Assembly (NCBI GenBank): GCA_902783775.1
Contig: CACZSI010000020.1
Span: forward strand, 1-64,000
DNA: 64,000 nt
Origin: an uncultured Lachnospiraceae bacterium
GTDB lineage: Bacteria; Bacillota; Clostridia; Lachnospirales; Lachnospiraceae
Direction of reading: 5' to 3'
Shown here: positions 16,492 to 25,331 of the stretch, piece by piece
Position numbering within the stretch: position 1 is the stretch's first letter
Layout of the letters: every line of letters begins with the position of its first letter
Notes under the pieces: generated by a model
What the model was told of the DNA's origin: nothing
Database searches by the model: none
Seen by the model: the letters and a program-made list of their open reading frames with translations, nothing else
Made by a program: the position numbers and the translations under genes

Positions 16492-19023
16492 CTATTTATG
16501 TTCTTTTCCCTTAGCCTGATTTACAGCTTTACTTATAGCCTCATCAATTTCTTTCTGACTAGGTAGCTTATCAGTGCTGTCCTTTAAATCTGAGTTAGAA
16601 ACTAACTCCTCATAAAGTCCTTCCTTTCCTAAGTCATTGCTGTCGTCTCTGTTAGGAGCCTTAGCAGATAAATCGAATGTTGGCACAGCTAATTTAGGAA
16701 TCTCACCTGTATTGCCCATATCATTCTCATCTAAAACCACGCTGTCATCATACTTAATTGTACCACTTACCTGCTTACCGGATAAGAATCCGTTAGTGGC
16801 AATCTTAGTGCTGTTTAAATCATCGCTTCCTGCAGATACTACCTTAGTCTGCTCTAAATCCTCAGCCGCCACAATCTTTGTCTCTCCTAAGTCCTGTGAC
16901 TTTTCATCCATTTTCTTAATATTTTCTGTAACAGTTTTTAAGTCCATTGTGGCATCGAATTTATTAGCATTTCCTTCGACATTTTTCATGCCCTCTTCAA
17001 TATCCGCCACCATTCCGGTCTTAACCGCCATATTAATGGATGTTATATCAGTAGTCTCACCACCTAATTGCGCTCTAACATGTCCTAAATCAGTAGTCTT
17101 ATCAAGAGACTGCTTTTTAGATGTAAAATCAATAGCTGCTGTATCACCTAAATTATTTTTATATTTATCTGCTAACTCAGAATCAATGTCTCCTAAGATA
17201 TGCTCTTCCACCATATCCTCTAGCTCGCTAACCTTTTCCTGTCTAGCAGCAAATAAATTATCTTCTACCACTTCATCTGTGGCTACAACTTCATCAGCAT
17301 CTTCTGTATTCTGAACTTCGTCAATATCTTTATAGGCAACAGTTTCTGAACCATCTGAACCATCTGAACCATCTGTGTCTTCTGTGTCTTCTGTGTCTTC
17401 TGTGTCTTCTGATTCTTCTAAATCTTCTATATCACTAGAAACTTCTTCAGGCTTATTAACCTCTTCCACATCTTCCACTGTTGGCTCTTCTGTTATTTTT
17501 TCAGATGCATCTTCTGATGTCTCAGCTACTATCTCCTGTGCTTCATAGCTTGTCTGTTCTGCTGACTCTTTGGTTACTTCAGCGCTTGTCTGTTCTTCTG
17601 TAACTTCTGTAGTTTTAGTGCTTGTCTCTTCTGTAGGCTCTTTTGAAGATTCTTCTTCTACTTCGTTATATGCATTCTTTTCACTTTCTGAAAGAACAAT
17701 CTTTTCTCTGTCTTTCTTAATTGTATTAACTGCACCTTCTACTGTATCAGCTTTAAGAATACCTCTTTCCTGAAGCTGTCTTAGAATATCTTCCACTGAA
17801 GAAGTGCTAGCACCATTATCCTTAGAAGGCTCTTTTACTTCCTCTTTTTCCTCAGTCTCTTTAACTTCAAAATCAGATAATTCTAATTCCTTATTTTCAG
17901 TTGTAATTTCTTCTACATCGAATTTATCTTCTTTTTCCACATTGTCCTTAGAAAAAATTTCATTAACTGTTAAATCTTTTGTCGGCTGATCTTCTGTCTT
18001 ATTTTCTTTTTCCGGTTTAATTTCCACAATATCCTGATCAAACTCAGGCTTAAACTCTGTGTCATTTTCAGCAGGCTTATTATTTAAAAAGCTGCTTAGT
18101 CCTCCAGGATTAATTTCGAAAGGCTTTAATTTTCTAACAGGTATATCGGCCTGTCCTTCTCTTTCTCTCTCAATCTCCTTAAGGTTAATCTCAATTCTCT
18201 GAGTAGCTGATGTGTCCTCTACTTCTTTAGTCTTAGGAGTTTCTTTAACAGGTTTAACCTCCTCTATATCACTATCTAGACTATCTTTAATATCATCAGC
18301 TTTTTCTTTTTTCTTTCCAAATCCTAACTTAGGAAGATTAGCCATCAAAGCTTCGATATCTAACTGAGAATGTTTCTCTTTAACCTTCTCTTTAATAACA
18401 TCTTCCTCATCCTCTTTTTTAGCATTGTAATTTTCCTGCTGTGTAGAAGATAGTGGCTGGAACTCTTTTTTTAAGTCCATAACTTTATTTATATATTTTC
18501 CCTGTGGGAACCATAAAGAAATGTCATCGCATAAGTCAACACACTTCTTCTCGTTTCCTACATTGGCATATAATCTAGCTAACTCGTATGCCCACTTTTC
18601 TTCCATATCAAGATTTTTATAGTCCTCTAAAATCTCGATTAATTTTTCATCCCTCTCGCCCTTAGCCTTGGCTAATAAATATTTCAAAATGTATTTATTG
18701 GCATCTCTAGGAGCAATGTCCTCAAATATATCTAAATAGTACTCAGCTTCCTCATAGTTTTTCATCTTTATTGAAAGTCTGCAAAGCTTATATGAAAGCT
18801 GTCTCTTGTTTTCCGCTTTATTGTATGCTCTAACTAAAACACCTTTAGCCTGTTTATAATTCTTAGTAATCTCATAGGCATCAGCCATATAAATTAGGAG
18901 TTTTATATCATTTGTTTTTCTTACATCTACAGAATCTGCTATCTTCACCGCATTTTTAAAATCACGCTTCTTAAGTGAAGTTTTTAAATCATCTAATATA
19001 ATTGTGTAATCCGCTCTCTCCAT
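16492..19023 (-). CDS. TPR-like protein with long acidic low-complexity region
   Basis: The 843-residue protein has no signal peptide or membrane segment. Residues ~1-200 are helical repeats of TPR type (ADAYEITKNYKQAKGVLVRA, NYEEAEYYLDIFEDIAPRD, YELARLYANVGNEKKCVDLC). Residues ~205-620 are very rich in Glu, Asp, Lys, Ser and Thr and should be disordered, including short tandem repeats EDT x4 and DGS x3 (near 17346-17412). The last ~200 residues contain several spaced copies of a T(K/T)-like pattern (LDKTTDLGHVRAQLG, LEQTKVVS, LNSTKIATNG). It lies 15 bases after recR and is followed by the P-loop ATPase gene. Function is unknown; a scaffold role is a guess. Confidence 0.65.
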   Translation of the reverse strand: MERADYTIILDDLKTSLKKRDFKNAVKIADSVDVRKTNDIKLLIYMADAYEITKNYKQAKGVLVRAYNKAENKRQLSYKLCRLSIKMKNYEEAEYYLDIFEDIAPRDANKYILKYLLAKAKGERDEKLIEILEDYKNLDMEEKWAYELARLYANVGNEKKCVDLCDDISLWFPQGKYINKVMDLKKEFQPLSSTQQENYNAKKEDEEDVIKEKVKEKHSQLDIEALMANLPKLGFGKKKEKADDIKDSLDSDIEEVKPVKETPKTKEVEDTSATQRIEINLKEIEREREGQADIPVRKLKPFEINPGGLSSFLNNKPAENDTEFKPEFDQDIVEIKPEKENKTEDQPTKDLTVNEIFSKDNVEKEDKFDVEEITTENKELELSDFEVKETEEKEEVKEPSKDNGASTSSVEDILRQLQERGILKADTVEGAVNTIKKDREKIVLSESEKNAYNEVEEESSKEPTEETSTKTTEVTEEQTSAEVTKESAEQTSYEAQEIVAETSEDASEKITEEPTVEDVEEVNKPEEVSSDIEDLEESEDTEDTEDTEDTDGSDGSDGSETVAYKDIDEVQNTEDADEVVATDEVVEDNLFAARQEKVSELEDMVEEHILGDIDSELADKYKNNLGDTAAIDFTSKKQSLDKTTDLGHVRAQLGGETTDITSINMAVKTGMVADIEEGMKNVEGNANKFDATMDLKTVTENIKKMDEKSQDLGETKIVAAEDLEQTKVVSAGSDDLNSTKIATNGFLSGKQVSGTIKYDDSVVLDENDMGNTGEIPKLAVPTFDLSAKAPNRDDSNDLGKEGLYEELVSNSDLKDSTDKLPSQKEIDEAISKAVNQAKGKEHK

Positions 19024-19038
19024 AACTAATCCTTTTCT

Positions 19039-19635
19039 TTATATCTCAACTCTGCCTTCTAAAGCTCTTAGCAATGTCACGTTATCTATATATTCTAAAT
19101 CTCCACCCACCGGAACTCCACTGGCAATTCTTGATACCTTTATGTCTAGTGGCTTTATAACCTTGCTAATATACATCGCTGTAGCCTCGCCCTCCACGCT
19201 GGAGTTTGTAGCTATTATAACTTCGTCAACGTCATCCTTTAGACGCTGGAATAATTCTTTAAGTTTTATGTCATTTTGACCAATACCGGCCATAGGATTA
19301 ATTGCACCATGCAATACATGGTAAACCCCTTTGTACTCCCCGACTTTTTCGTATGCTGCCATATCTCTAACTGTCTCCACCACCATAATAGTTTTGTGGT
19401 CCCTCTTAGCATCACGGCAAATAGGACATTCGTCCTGATCAGTTAAGGTAAAACAGTGTTTACAATAATGAATATTTTCCTTTGCCTCAACTAAAGCCTT
19501 AGATAATCTCTCCACCTGCTCCTTTGGCATATCTAGTATATGAAATGCCAATCTGGCTGCAGTCTTAGGCCCTATTCCCGGCAACACTGATAATTCTTCT
19601 ATTAAATTTCCAATATATCCACTATAGTAATCCAC
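19039..19635 (-). CDS. recR: Recombination mediator RecR
   Basis: This 198-residue protein has the expected layout: helix-hairpin-helix [18 protein letters not shown], a four-cysteine zinc finger (CKHC...CPIC), and a Toprim domain ([18 protein letters not shown]). RecR works with RecF and RecO to load RecA at gaps and in replication-fork repair. It is third in the conserved dnaX-ebfC-recR unit, 25 bases after ebfC. Confidence 0.96.
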   Translation of the reverse strand: MDYYSGYIGNLIEELSVLPGIGPKTAARLAFHILDMPKEQVERLSKALVEAKENIHYCKHCFTLTDQDECPICRDAKRDHKTIMVVETVRDMAAYEKVGEYKGVYHVLHGAINPMAGIGQNDIKLKELFQRLKDDVDEVIIATNSSVEGEATAMYISKVIKPLDIKVSRIASGVPVGGDLEYIDNVTLLRALEGRVEI

Positions 19636-19660
19636 TGTTTTTTCCTCTTTTAATCTTTAA

Positions 19661-19999
19661 TTAAAATAATCCGTTAAGTCCACCTGTAATCTGTGAAACT
19701 TTCTGCTGAGATACTTCATCAGCCTTATCCATTGCAGCATTTACAGCAGCTACAATTAAATCCTCTAACATCTCAACATCATCAGGATCTACCACTTCAG
19801 GGTCAATCTTAATTTTTGTAACTTCCTTTGTTCCTGAAACTGTAGCCTCCACTGCATTTCCACCAGCACTAGCTGTGAATGTAGCTGACTGCATCTGCTC
19901 CTGAGCTTCCTCCATCTGCTTTTGCATCTTCTGTGCCTGTTTCATTAAGTTACCCATATTTCCAGGCATACCACCTGGGAATCCTCCGTTTCTAGCCAT
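19661..19999 (-). CDS. ebfC: YbaB/EbfC nucleoid-associated protein
   Basis: This 112-residue protein begins with a Gly/Met-rich stretch ([19 protein letters not shown]), then a helix [13 protein letters not shown] and the conserved core [20 protein letters not shown]. This DNA-binding family is usually coded between dnaX and recR, as here, with two bases separating it from dnaX. Confidence 0.95.
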   Translation of the reverse strand: MARNGGFPGGMPGNMGNLMKQAQKMQKQMEEAQEQMQSATFTASAGGNAVEATVSGTKEVTKIKIDPEVVDPDDVEMLEDLIVAAVNAAMDKADEVSQQKVSQITGGLNGLF

Positions 20000-20001
20000 C
20001 T

Positions 20002-21561
20002 TTAAAAATCCTCCATTTCAATTGTAGTATTAGTTAACTGCTGGATTCTCTCATAATCTCCAGTGTTATCCTTAGTAGTTCGCTTAACTGTTACGCGAAC
20101 CTCTTTCTTCAATTCATTTTTTATAGCATCAACCAAACTTTGAAGAAGACTTTCATCCTTCTGGATTCTGTCTACGAACAATGTCTTTTCATCAAATAAT
20201 AAGATTAGCTCGTCATCTCCTCCTAAAGCCGGAATACCATCCTTAAATCCCACTCTGGCGCTCTGATCTAATTTATTTAAAACCTGTGGAAAATTATCCA
20301 CCACATACTGAATATCCTTAGGCACCGCCTTGGCATATCTTATCTCCTCCTTAGGTTTAGCCTGGGCAGGCTCTTTAACCTGGACATTAGAACTTACAAT
20401 AGCGCCACTTTCTATTTTATTTTCAATCTGCTCAATTCTATTTTCAATTGCAGAAAAATCACTTTCCATAATCGGCTTACACATCTTTATGATAGCTATC
20501 TCAGCCATAACTCTTTTCTGAGGTGAAAATTTAATGGATGATGAAAGCTCAGACAAAATTCTTATGTATCTCATAATAACGTGAACGCCAATCTTTTCAG
20601 ACTGTTCCTTCATGATTTCTATCTGCTCACTGGAAACATCAATAACATTTTCCACTTCCTTAGAAGTAGTCTTTATAAGCATTAAGTTTCTTAAATACCA
20701 AATATAATCAGTCACAAACTGTGTAATTTCTCTACCCTGAATAATAATTTCATCCAATGTATTTATGGCGCTGGTGATATCTGCATTTAATAGGTTATCT
20801 GTTAATTTATTAAAGATATCTGTGTCCACTGCACCTAGTACATCTAGCACTGAATCATATGTTAGTTTCTGACCTAAATTAAAAGCTATACATTGATCTA
20901 ATAAACTTAAAGCATCACGCATAGAACCATCCGCCACCTTAGCTACATAATATAGAGCCTTATCTTCCACCTCTATATCTTCCGCTGCCATTACGGCACC
21001 TAGCTGATTAGCAATAGTGTCAATGCTGATTCGCTTAAAGTTATATTGCTGACATCGGGATAAAATAGTAATAGGAACCTTCTGTGGATCTGTAGTCGCC
21101 AATATAAAAATGGCGTGAGCAGGCGGTTCCTCTAATGTCTTTAGCAATGCATTGAAGGCTGCGGTGGATAACATATGAACCTCATCCACAATGTATACTG
21201 TGTACTTTCCAATGGATGGCGCATATCCTATCTCATCTCTGATAGCTCTGACATCCTCTACACTGTTGTTAGATGCCGCATCCATCTCAATAATGTTCAT
21301 GGCACGGCCTTCATTAATAGCCTTACATGTCTCACATTCTCCACATGGACTTCCATTTACCGGGCTCTCACAGTTTACCGCTCTGGCAAAAATCTTAGCC
21401 ACACTGGTTTTACCTGTTCCACGTGTTCCGCAAAAAAGATATGCATGTCCTATTCTGTCGGCATTTATCTGGTTTATCAGGGATGTGACAATGTGATCTT
21501 GTCCCTTGACGCCGTCAAATCCAGATGGTCTAAATTTTCTGTACAATGTAGTATATGACAT
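20002..21561 (-). CDS. dnaX: DNA polymerase III subunits gamma/tau
   Basis: The 519-residue clamp-loader ATPase has Walker [21 protein letters not shown], the zinc-binding cysteines (CGECETCKA), Walker [12 protein letters not shown], and the SRC motif [11 protein letters not shown]-terminal tau-like region follows after residue ~370. It loads the sliding clamp during replication. I did not find a clear slippery A-run and hairpin for a shorter gamma form. It is the first gene of the dnaX-ebfC-recR-TPR-ATPase unit. Confidence 0.96.
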   Translation of the reverse strand: MSYTTLYRKFRPSGFDGVKGQDHIVTSLINQINADRIGHAYLFCGTRGTGKTSVAKIFARAVNCESPVNGSPCGECETCKAINEGRAMNIIEMDAASNNSVEDVRAIRDEIGYAPSIGKYTVYIVDEVHMLSTAAFNALLKTLEEPPAHAIFILATTDPQKVPITILSRCQQYNFKRISIDTIANQLGAVMAAEDIEVEDKALYYVAKVADGSMRDALSLLDQCIAFNLGQKLTYDSVLDVLGAVDTDIFNKLTDNLLNADITSAINTLDEIIIQGREITQFVTDYIWYLRNLMLIKTTSKEVENVIDVSSEQIEIMKEQSEKIGVHVIMRYIRILSELSSSIKFSPQKRVMAEIAIIKMCKPIMESDFSAIENRIEQIENKIESGAIVSSNVQVKEPAQAKPKEEIRYAKAVPKDIQYVVDNFPQVLNKLDQSARVGFKDGIPALGGDDELILLFDEKTLFVDRIQKDESLLQSLVDAIKNELKKEVRVTVKRTTKDNTGDYERIQQLTNTTIEMEDF

Positions 21562-21643
21562 GACAAATCTTCTCCTTAATTTATTGCATAAAGATACACT
21601 TTAACGTTTATATTATATAATAAATACCACTAAAAATAAATAT

Positions 21644-21664
21644 AAAAAAAGAGGCTATCGCCTC
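21644..21664 (-). terminator. Terminator of the SRP RNA gene
   Basis: On the minus strand GAGGC-GATA-GCCTC is followed by seven T residues, directly after the 3' end of the SRP RNA. Confidence 0.85.
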
Positions 21665-21674
21665 TAAATTTTCT

Positions 21675-21938
21675 AATAAGCGCGGGAGACTTCGAATAAT
21701 TATCCTAAGCGTTACCTTTACAGCCAACTCGGCTCAGGCTTCCTTATGTCACATGAGAGGTTTTGCTTAGTGCTGCTTCATTCCTGACCTGACACGGTTC
21801 ACAAATTCTCATTGCATAAGACCCAAACTTCAACATCGCTTATAAAGGGCTGCCCTACTCAAATTACCCTAGGTCACCCATCACCCCTGCTGTAGCGGAC
21901 TGCAGGTACAGGGCACCGCTAACGCCCCGGCTGCGCAA
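21675..21938 (-). ncRNA. ffs: Signal recognition particle RNA, large bacterial type
   Basis: On the minus strand the sequence contains the hallmark 5' part GTTAGCGGTGCCCTGTACC and the domain IV loop with GTCAGGTCAGGAATGAAGC followed by AGCACT, including the GGAA tetraloop that binds Ffh. The 5' GCGC/GGGG and 3' CTCCCGCGC ends can pair to close the molecule. The ~264-nt length fits the Gram-positive form with an Alu domain. A consensus promoter precedes it and a terminator follows. Ends are estimated from the closing helix and promoter and may be off by several bases. Confidence 0.92.
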
Positions 21939-21943
21939 GTTTC

Positions 21944-21972
21944 ATTATAACGTACTAGAATAAATATTTCAA
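21944..21972 (-). promoter_or_regulatory. Promoter of the SRP RNA gene
   Basis: TTGAAA (21972-21967), a 17-base spacer and TATAAT (21949-21944) on the minus strand form a near-consensus promoter about six bases before the RNA 5' end. It overlaps the last codons and stop region of tadA's 3' side only by proximity (tadA stops at 21983). Confidence 0.82.
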
Positions 21973-21982
21973 CTAAGATTGT

Positions 21983-22465
21983 TTACTTTTTCTTTTTACG
22001 TAATGCTGCAAAAAAGTTTTTCAATATGTCACTGCACTCTTTTTCTAATATCCCACTTTCTATTTCCACCTGGTGATTGAACTTATCCACCTGCAATAAA
22101 TTCATGATAGAACCGGCACATCCTGCTTTAGGATTCATACACCCTATGTATACCTTCTTTATTCTGGCCTGAACTATGGCCCCTGAACACATCTGACATG
22201 GCTCTGTTGTCACATACATTTCACAGTTATCTAATCGCCAATCATCTAACTTTTTACTGGCCTTTTTTATAGCTATAAGTTCCGCATGACTCAAGGTATT
22301 TTTATCAGTCATTCTTCTGTTATAGCCCCTGCCTATTATTTTATCCTCATAGACAATAACGCAGCCTATAGGAACCTCCCCTATATCATACGCTTTCATG
22401 GCCTGTTTAAGGGCAGCCTTCATGTATTTATTGTTTCTTTTTTCTTCACTACTTAGTGTACTCAT
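21983..22465 (-). CDS. tadA: tRNA-specific adenosine deaminase
   Basis: This ~160-residue zinc deaminase converts the wobble adenosine of tRNA-Arg(ACG) to inosine. It has the catalytic HAELIAI motif (His ligand and proton-shuttle Glu) and PCQMCSGAI with the two zinc cysteines. The chosen ATG at 22465 (MSTLSSEEK) overlaps the end of the upstream lipoprotein gene by 17 bases. No strong ribosome binding site distinguishes it from an in-frame ATG six codons earlier, so the exact start is uncertain. The C-terminus is a short lysine run. Confidence 0.92.
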   Translation of the reverse strand: MSTLSSEEKRNNKYMKAALKQAMKAYDIGEVPIGCVIVYEDKIIGRGYNRRMTDKNTLSHAELIAIKKASKKLDDWRLDNCEMYVTTEPCQMCSGAIVQARIKKVYIGCMNPKAGCAGSIMNLLQVDKFNHQVEIESGILEKECSDILKNFFAALRKKKK

Positions 22466-24236
22466 AGATAGTATCCCAAACATCGTCGCTTTCCTGACCT
22501 AGTGACCAGAAAGCTCCACCTCCTAAATTGTACTTATTAATTAATTCCATTCTAGCCTTGATGCTAGTTTTATCCTCTAACCAAATCTCGTAATTAATGC
22601 CCTTCTTGTTATAAGTTACATAATTCTGACCAGCTTCATTGTCATATTTAGGTTTAGCTTTTGCTCGCTTATAAGCATCCTTTGCCTCGCTCATTGAAAG
22701 AGTCTGAACTGTTAAATAGTAGTCTCCCATAACTGCATCTTTAACTAAAACTCCACTTTTATCCTCAGCCTTTTTAACCGGTGTCTCCACCCAAGCTCTA
22801 GTGTAGAATGGCATACCGTTAATAACTCTATCTCCCTTTTTAGTATGCTTTAGGGCATTGTTAATGGCACTGTCCACAAAAGGAATTGATGCCACAGAAC
22901 CTGCCTTAGGACTTCCTTTAGTATGCTCATCGTAGTTCATCATAACCACATAGTCTGCCACCTTATACTGATGAGCTAAATCATAGATATCGCTCTCTAA
23001 AGTCTGAGCATAGTTATCAATTGATAAAACCTTCTTCTCTTTTCTACACTGAATAGCTAACTCTCTTATAAACTGAAGATAATCATCTTTCATATCAGCT
23101 GAAATATGCTCGAAATCTACATTTACACCGTCAATCTCATATCCATCCATATAGAACATAATATTTTTAACCAGACGGTTTCTAAGCTTAGTATTTTTTA
23201 ATACTGTCTTAGTATATGATTTATTTTTAAAATCATCTACCAACGCCCAAACCTGAACATGATCTTTGTGAGCTGCCTCAACAAAATCTAACTCTGCTAA
23301 TGTAGATAGATTTCCTCTCTTATCATCAATAGAGAACCATGTAGGTGATACAACATCCACACCCTTAGTGTGCTTCATTTTCTCATTATATGTCTTGTTA
23401 GCTCCCTGATTATAGATTGGGAACCAAACCATGCTTACCTGATTATCCAATGTAATATGTGTATATGTATCATCATCAGTCTTAAATCTAGGCTGCTTCT
23501 TAGATGTACTTCCTAAATCAGAAACAGGCACATATCCCACATATCCTTCTCTGGTAATAACCTTATTCCAGTTCTTTCCGGTTTCAATAACAGATACCAC
23601 TGTTCCCTCTTTAACCTCGGATACCACTAAATTCTGGTAATTGCCCTTAGTTCTAATCTGAGTATCCTCTGAAATCTCCATCATTGTCTTTTTATCATTA
23701 GTGTAAGCTAAAAATACTCTAGCCGGTGTCTTTCCTGATTTTTTACTAACTGCATAATCTAAATCGTGGAATCTCTTAATAAATTTAACATTAATGAAAA
23801 GTTTCTTTCCTTCCACTATAGAAACCTTATAATTAGCTTTCTCGTCCTTAACTCCATCATTAATATAATTAGTTCCAATGCCGCATGTATAAACAGTGCT
23901 AGCATCTGTAAACATTAAATAATCATTTTTCTTATCCCAATAAAATCTCTTATCAATAACATTGCTTACAGTCTCAATATTGATAAAAGCGTCATTGCCC
24001 TTGATAATGGCATAATTATCGCTGTATCCGTCTTCTAGAGCTACTGCAGCCACACTATCTCCTGCCTTAGTTGTGTCCACATAAGATGTTCCGTCAGCCT
24101 TTTGATGTGATAATCCCATGTACCACTCTAAATCAGCCTTTCCTGAATTTTTCTTTTTATATGATTCACATCCACTTAAAATACCTGTAGTTAAAACTGC
24201 CACAGATGCCACTAATAATATTTTCTTTAATTTCAT
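22449..24236 (-). CDS. GH18-domain lipoprotein with SH3 domain (SleL/YaaH-like)
   Basis: The 595-residue protein starts at the ATG at 24236 (GGAGG six bases upstream) with a lipoprotein signal ending in LSGC, so it should be anchored to the outer face of the membrane. Residues ~40-185 hold a copper-amine-oxidase-like or stalk region, ~190-245 a bacterial SH3 domain (VKEGTVVSVIETGKNWNKVI) and ~265-595 a GH18 barrel with DGVNVDFEHI. This form, with Asn in the second position of DxxDxDxE, is typical of the SleL/YaaH branch, which cleaves N-acetylglucosamine linkages in peptidoglycan. It therefore probably remodels the cell's own wall, unlike the chitinases further along. tadA overlaps its end. 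Confidence 0.82.
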   Translation of the reverse strand: MKLKKILLVASVAVLTTGILSGCESYKKKNSGKADLEWYMGLSHQKADGTSYVDTTKAGDSVAAVALEDGYSDNYAIIKGNDAFINIETVSNVIDKRFYWDKKNDYLMFTDASTVYTCGIGTNYINDGVKDEKANYKVSIVEGKKLFINVKFIKRFHDLDYAVSKKSGKTPARVFLAYTNDKKTMMEISEDTQIRTKGNYQNLVVSEVKEGTVVSVIETGKNWNKVITREGYVGYVPVSDLGSTSKKQPRFKTDDDTYTHITLDNQVSMVWFPIYNQGANKTYNEKMKHTKGVDVVSPTWFSIDDKRGNLSTLAELDFVEAAHKDHVQVWALVDDFKNKSYTKTVLKNTKLRNRLVKNIMFYMDGYEIDGVNVDFEHISADMKDDYLQFIRELAIQCRKEKKVLSIDNYAQTLESDIYDLAHQYKVADYVVMMNYDEHTKGSPKAGSVASIPFVDSAINNALKHTKKGDRVINGMPFYTRAWVETPVKKAEDKSGVLVKDAVMGDYYLTVQTLSMSEAKDAYKRAKAKPKYDNEAGQNYVTYNKKGINYEIWLEDKTSIKARMELINKYNLGGGAFWSLGQESDDVWDTIYEYTK

Positions 24237-24263
24237 CATAAACCTCCAATACACACTTTCTAA

Positions 24264-24294
24264 AAAAATCCGATGGGACTAAGCTCATCGGATT
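24264..24294 (-). terminator. Terminator of mecA
   Basis: On the minus strand AATCCGATG / CATCGGATT form a 9-bp stem followed by a T-run, directly after the mecA stop and before the lipoprotein gene. Confidence 0.85.
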
Positions 24295-24300
24295 ATTTTT

Positions 24301-25011
24301 TTATAACTGTGCCAATCGATCAATAGCCTTCTCGTTTATTATAGTTTCGAAGTGTTCTCTATAGAAATCTTCCTTAGCATAATTAGCTATCTTTCTCTGA
24401 CTGCATTCATTGAAAATAGCTAAAACCGGTTTCATACTATCTGTATATTTCTTATCAACTACCATACATAGATAGTACTTTCCATCCTCCGGTGACTTAT
24501 ATAATGAGCTGTATCCATAATAGTCCATATTTACTTTTTTAGATATAGCAATTATCTCCTCTATCTCATTAAATGTGTAAACATAAAATAGAGTGTCGCC
24601 TTCTTCCTCTTCATCAGGAGTCATAACTTCATCCTCCACTGAAAAGTCATTTAGCTTCATATCATATTTTTTAAGTCTATCTAAAAGATTATCTTTTAAA
24701 TCCTTAAATGATTTAACATCTTTAAATGCGTCCTCTATCTTATCAGCCTCCGGAGAATCAGGGTCAACGTCAATTCTGGTAATAACAAATGTCACTGTCT
24801 CAGCAGGGTCCGGAAAAGCTTCAACCACTATAGGCTTATCATTTATTTCAAAGCCAAAATCCTCTTTAGCCTGCTCCATCATCACCTGGAAAAGATCCTT
24901 AGCATTATCCTTTCCATAAACTAGTTCCTCTATACTAATATTTCTATTATCTAACTCTTCTTTACTAATTGTACAACGTATCTGTCTATCATTTATTTTT
25001 TCAATTTTCAT
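24301..25011 (-). CDS. mecA: Adaptor protein MecA
   Basis: The 236-residue protein has the MecA N-terminal domain (MKIEKINDRQIRCTISKEEL, then NISIEELVYGKDNAKDLF), a variable acidic middle (PDEEEEGD), and the C-terminal domain that contacts the ClpC chaperone (FNEIEEIIAISKKV, GKYYLCMVVDKK, NEKAIDRLAQL). In Firmicutes MecA targets proteins for ClpCP degradation; its targets here are unknown. It is a single gene with its own promoter and terminator. This is not the methicillin-resistance gene of the same name. Confidence 0.9.
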   Translation of the reverse strand: MKIEKINDRQIRCTISKEELDNRNISIEELVYGKDNAKDLFQVMMEQAKEDFGFEINDKPIVVEAFPDPAETVTFVITRIDVDPDSPEADKIEDAFKDVKSFKDLKDNLLDRLKKYDMKLNDFSVEDEVMTPDEEEEGDTLFYVYTFNEIEEIIAISKKVNMDYYGYSSLYKSPEDGKYYLCMVVDKKYTDSMKPVLAIFNECSQRKIANYAKEDFYREHFETIINEKAIDRLAQL

Positions 25012-25043
25012 GGATTTTACCTCCTTTAATTGAATTTAAATAT

Positions 25044-25072
25044 AGTATAGCCTATATTAATTGCAATGTAAA
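25044..25072 (-). promoter_or_regulatory. Promoter of mecA
   Basis: TTTACA (25072-25067), 17 bases and TATACT (25049-25044) on the minus strand precede the mecA ATG by 33 bases; AAAGGAGG is the ribosome binding site. Confidence 0.75.
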
Positions 25073-25144
25073 TAATGCCAGGTTGTAAATAATATCGCAT
25101 TTACTAACATATTATACACAGTCCTATCACATTTAATTCAGCGG

Positions 25145-25172
25145 TTGACATCACGAATTGTATGTGTATAAT
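25145..25172 (+). promoter_or_regulatory. Orphan plus-strand promoter between mecA and the L,D-transpeptidase gene
   Basis: TTGACA (25145-25150), a 16-base spacer and TATAAT (25167-25172) match both consensus hexamers exactly. It points away from mecA into a region with no plus-strand gene. A transcript from about 25179 would meet the hairpin at 25297-25326. Confidence 0.6.
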
Positions 25173-25287
25173 AATATTATATACATAGTTTGAAAAAAAC
25201 ACAACAACAACATAATATATATCACAATTATTATGTACGACATCCTAGCCAGATGTACTATATCAATTAACGCAAGAATGATTTCCT
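25173..25287 (+). other. Intergenic region, possible small RNA
   Basis: No open frame with a ribosome binding site is visible. The segment follows the orphan plus-strand promoter and would be the body of a ~145-nt transcript ending at the next hairpin. It is AT-rich with an ACAACAACA stretch. Confidence 0.3.
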
Positions 25288-25326
25288 AAAAAAATCCTCC
25301 AGACAGATTTAATCTATCTGGAGGTA
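25288..25326 (-). terminator. Terminator of the L,D-transpeptidase gene
   Basis: CCTCCAGA / TCTGGAGG with additional inner pairing is followed by seven T residues on the minus strand. On the plus strand the T-run is weaker (TATTATTTT). Confidence 0.85.
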
Positions 25327-25331
25327 TTATT

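Noticed and set aside
16637..17314. Long plus-strand open frame opposite the TPR/acidic protein
   Set aside because: It is antisense to a strongly coding low-complexity region and has no promoter or ribosome binding site.
21175..21558. Overlapping plus-strand frames within dnaX
   Set aside because: They are antisense shadows of the highly conserved ATPase domain.
22449..24236. GH18 lipoprotein counted as part of the fungal-wall set
   Set aside because: Its DGVNVDFE motif and SH3 domain match the SleL/YaaH peptidoglycan branch, and it sits among housekeeping genes.
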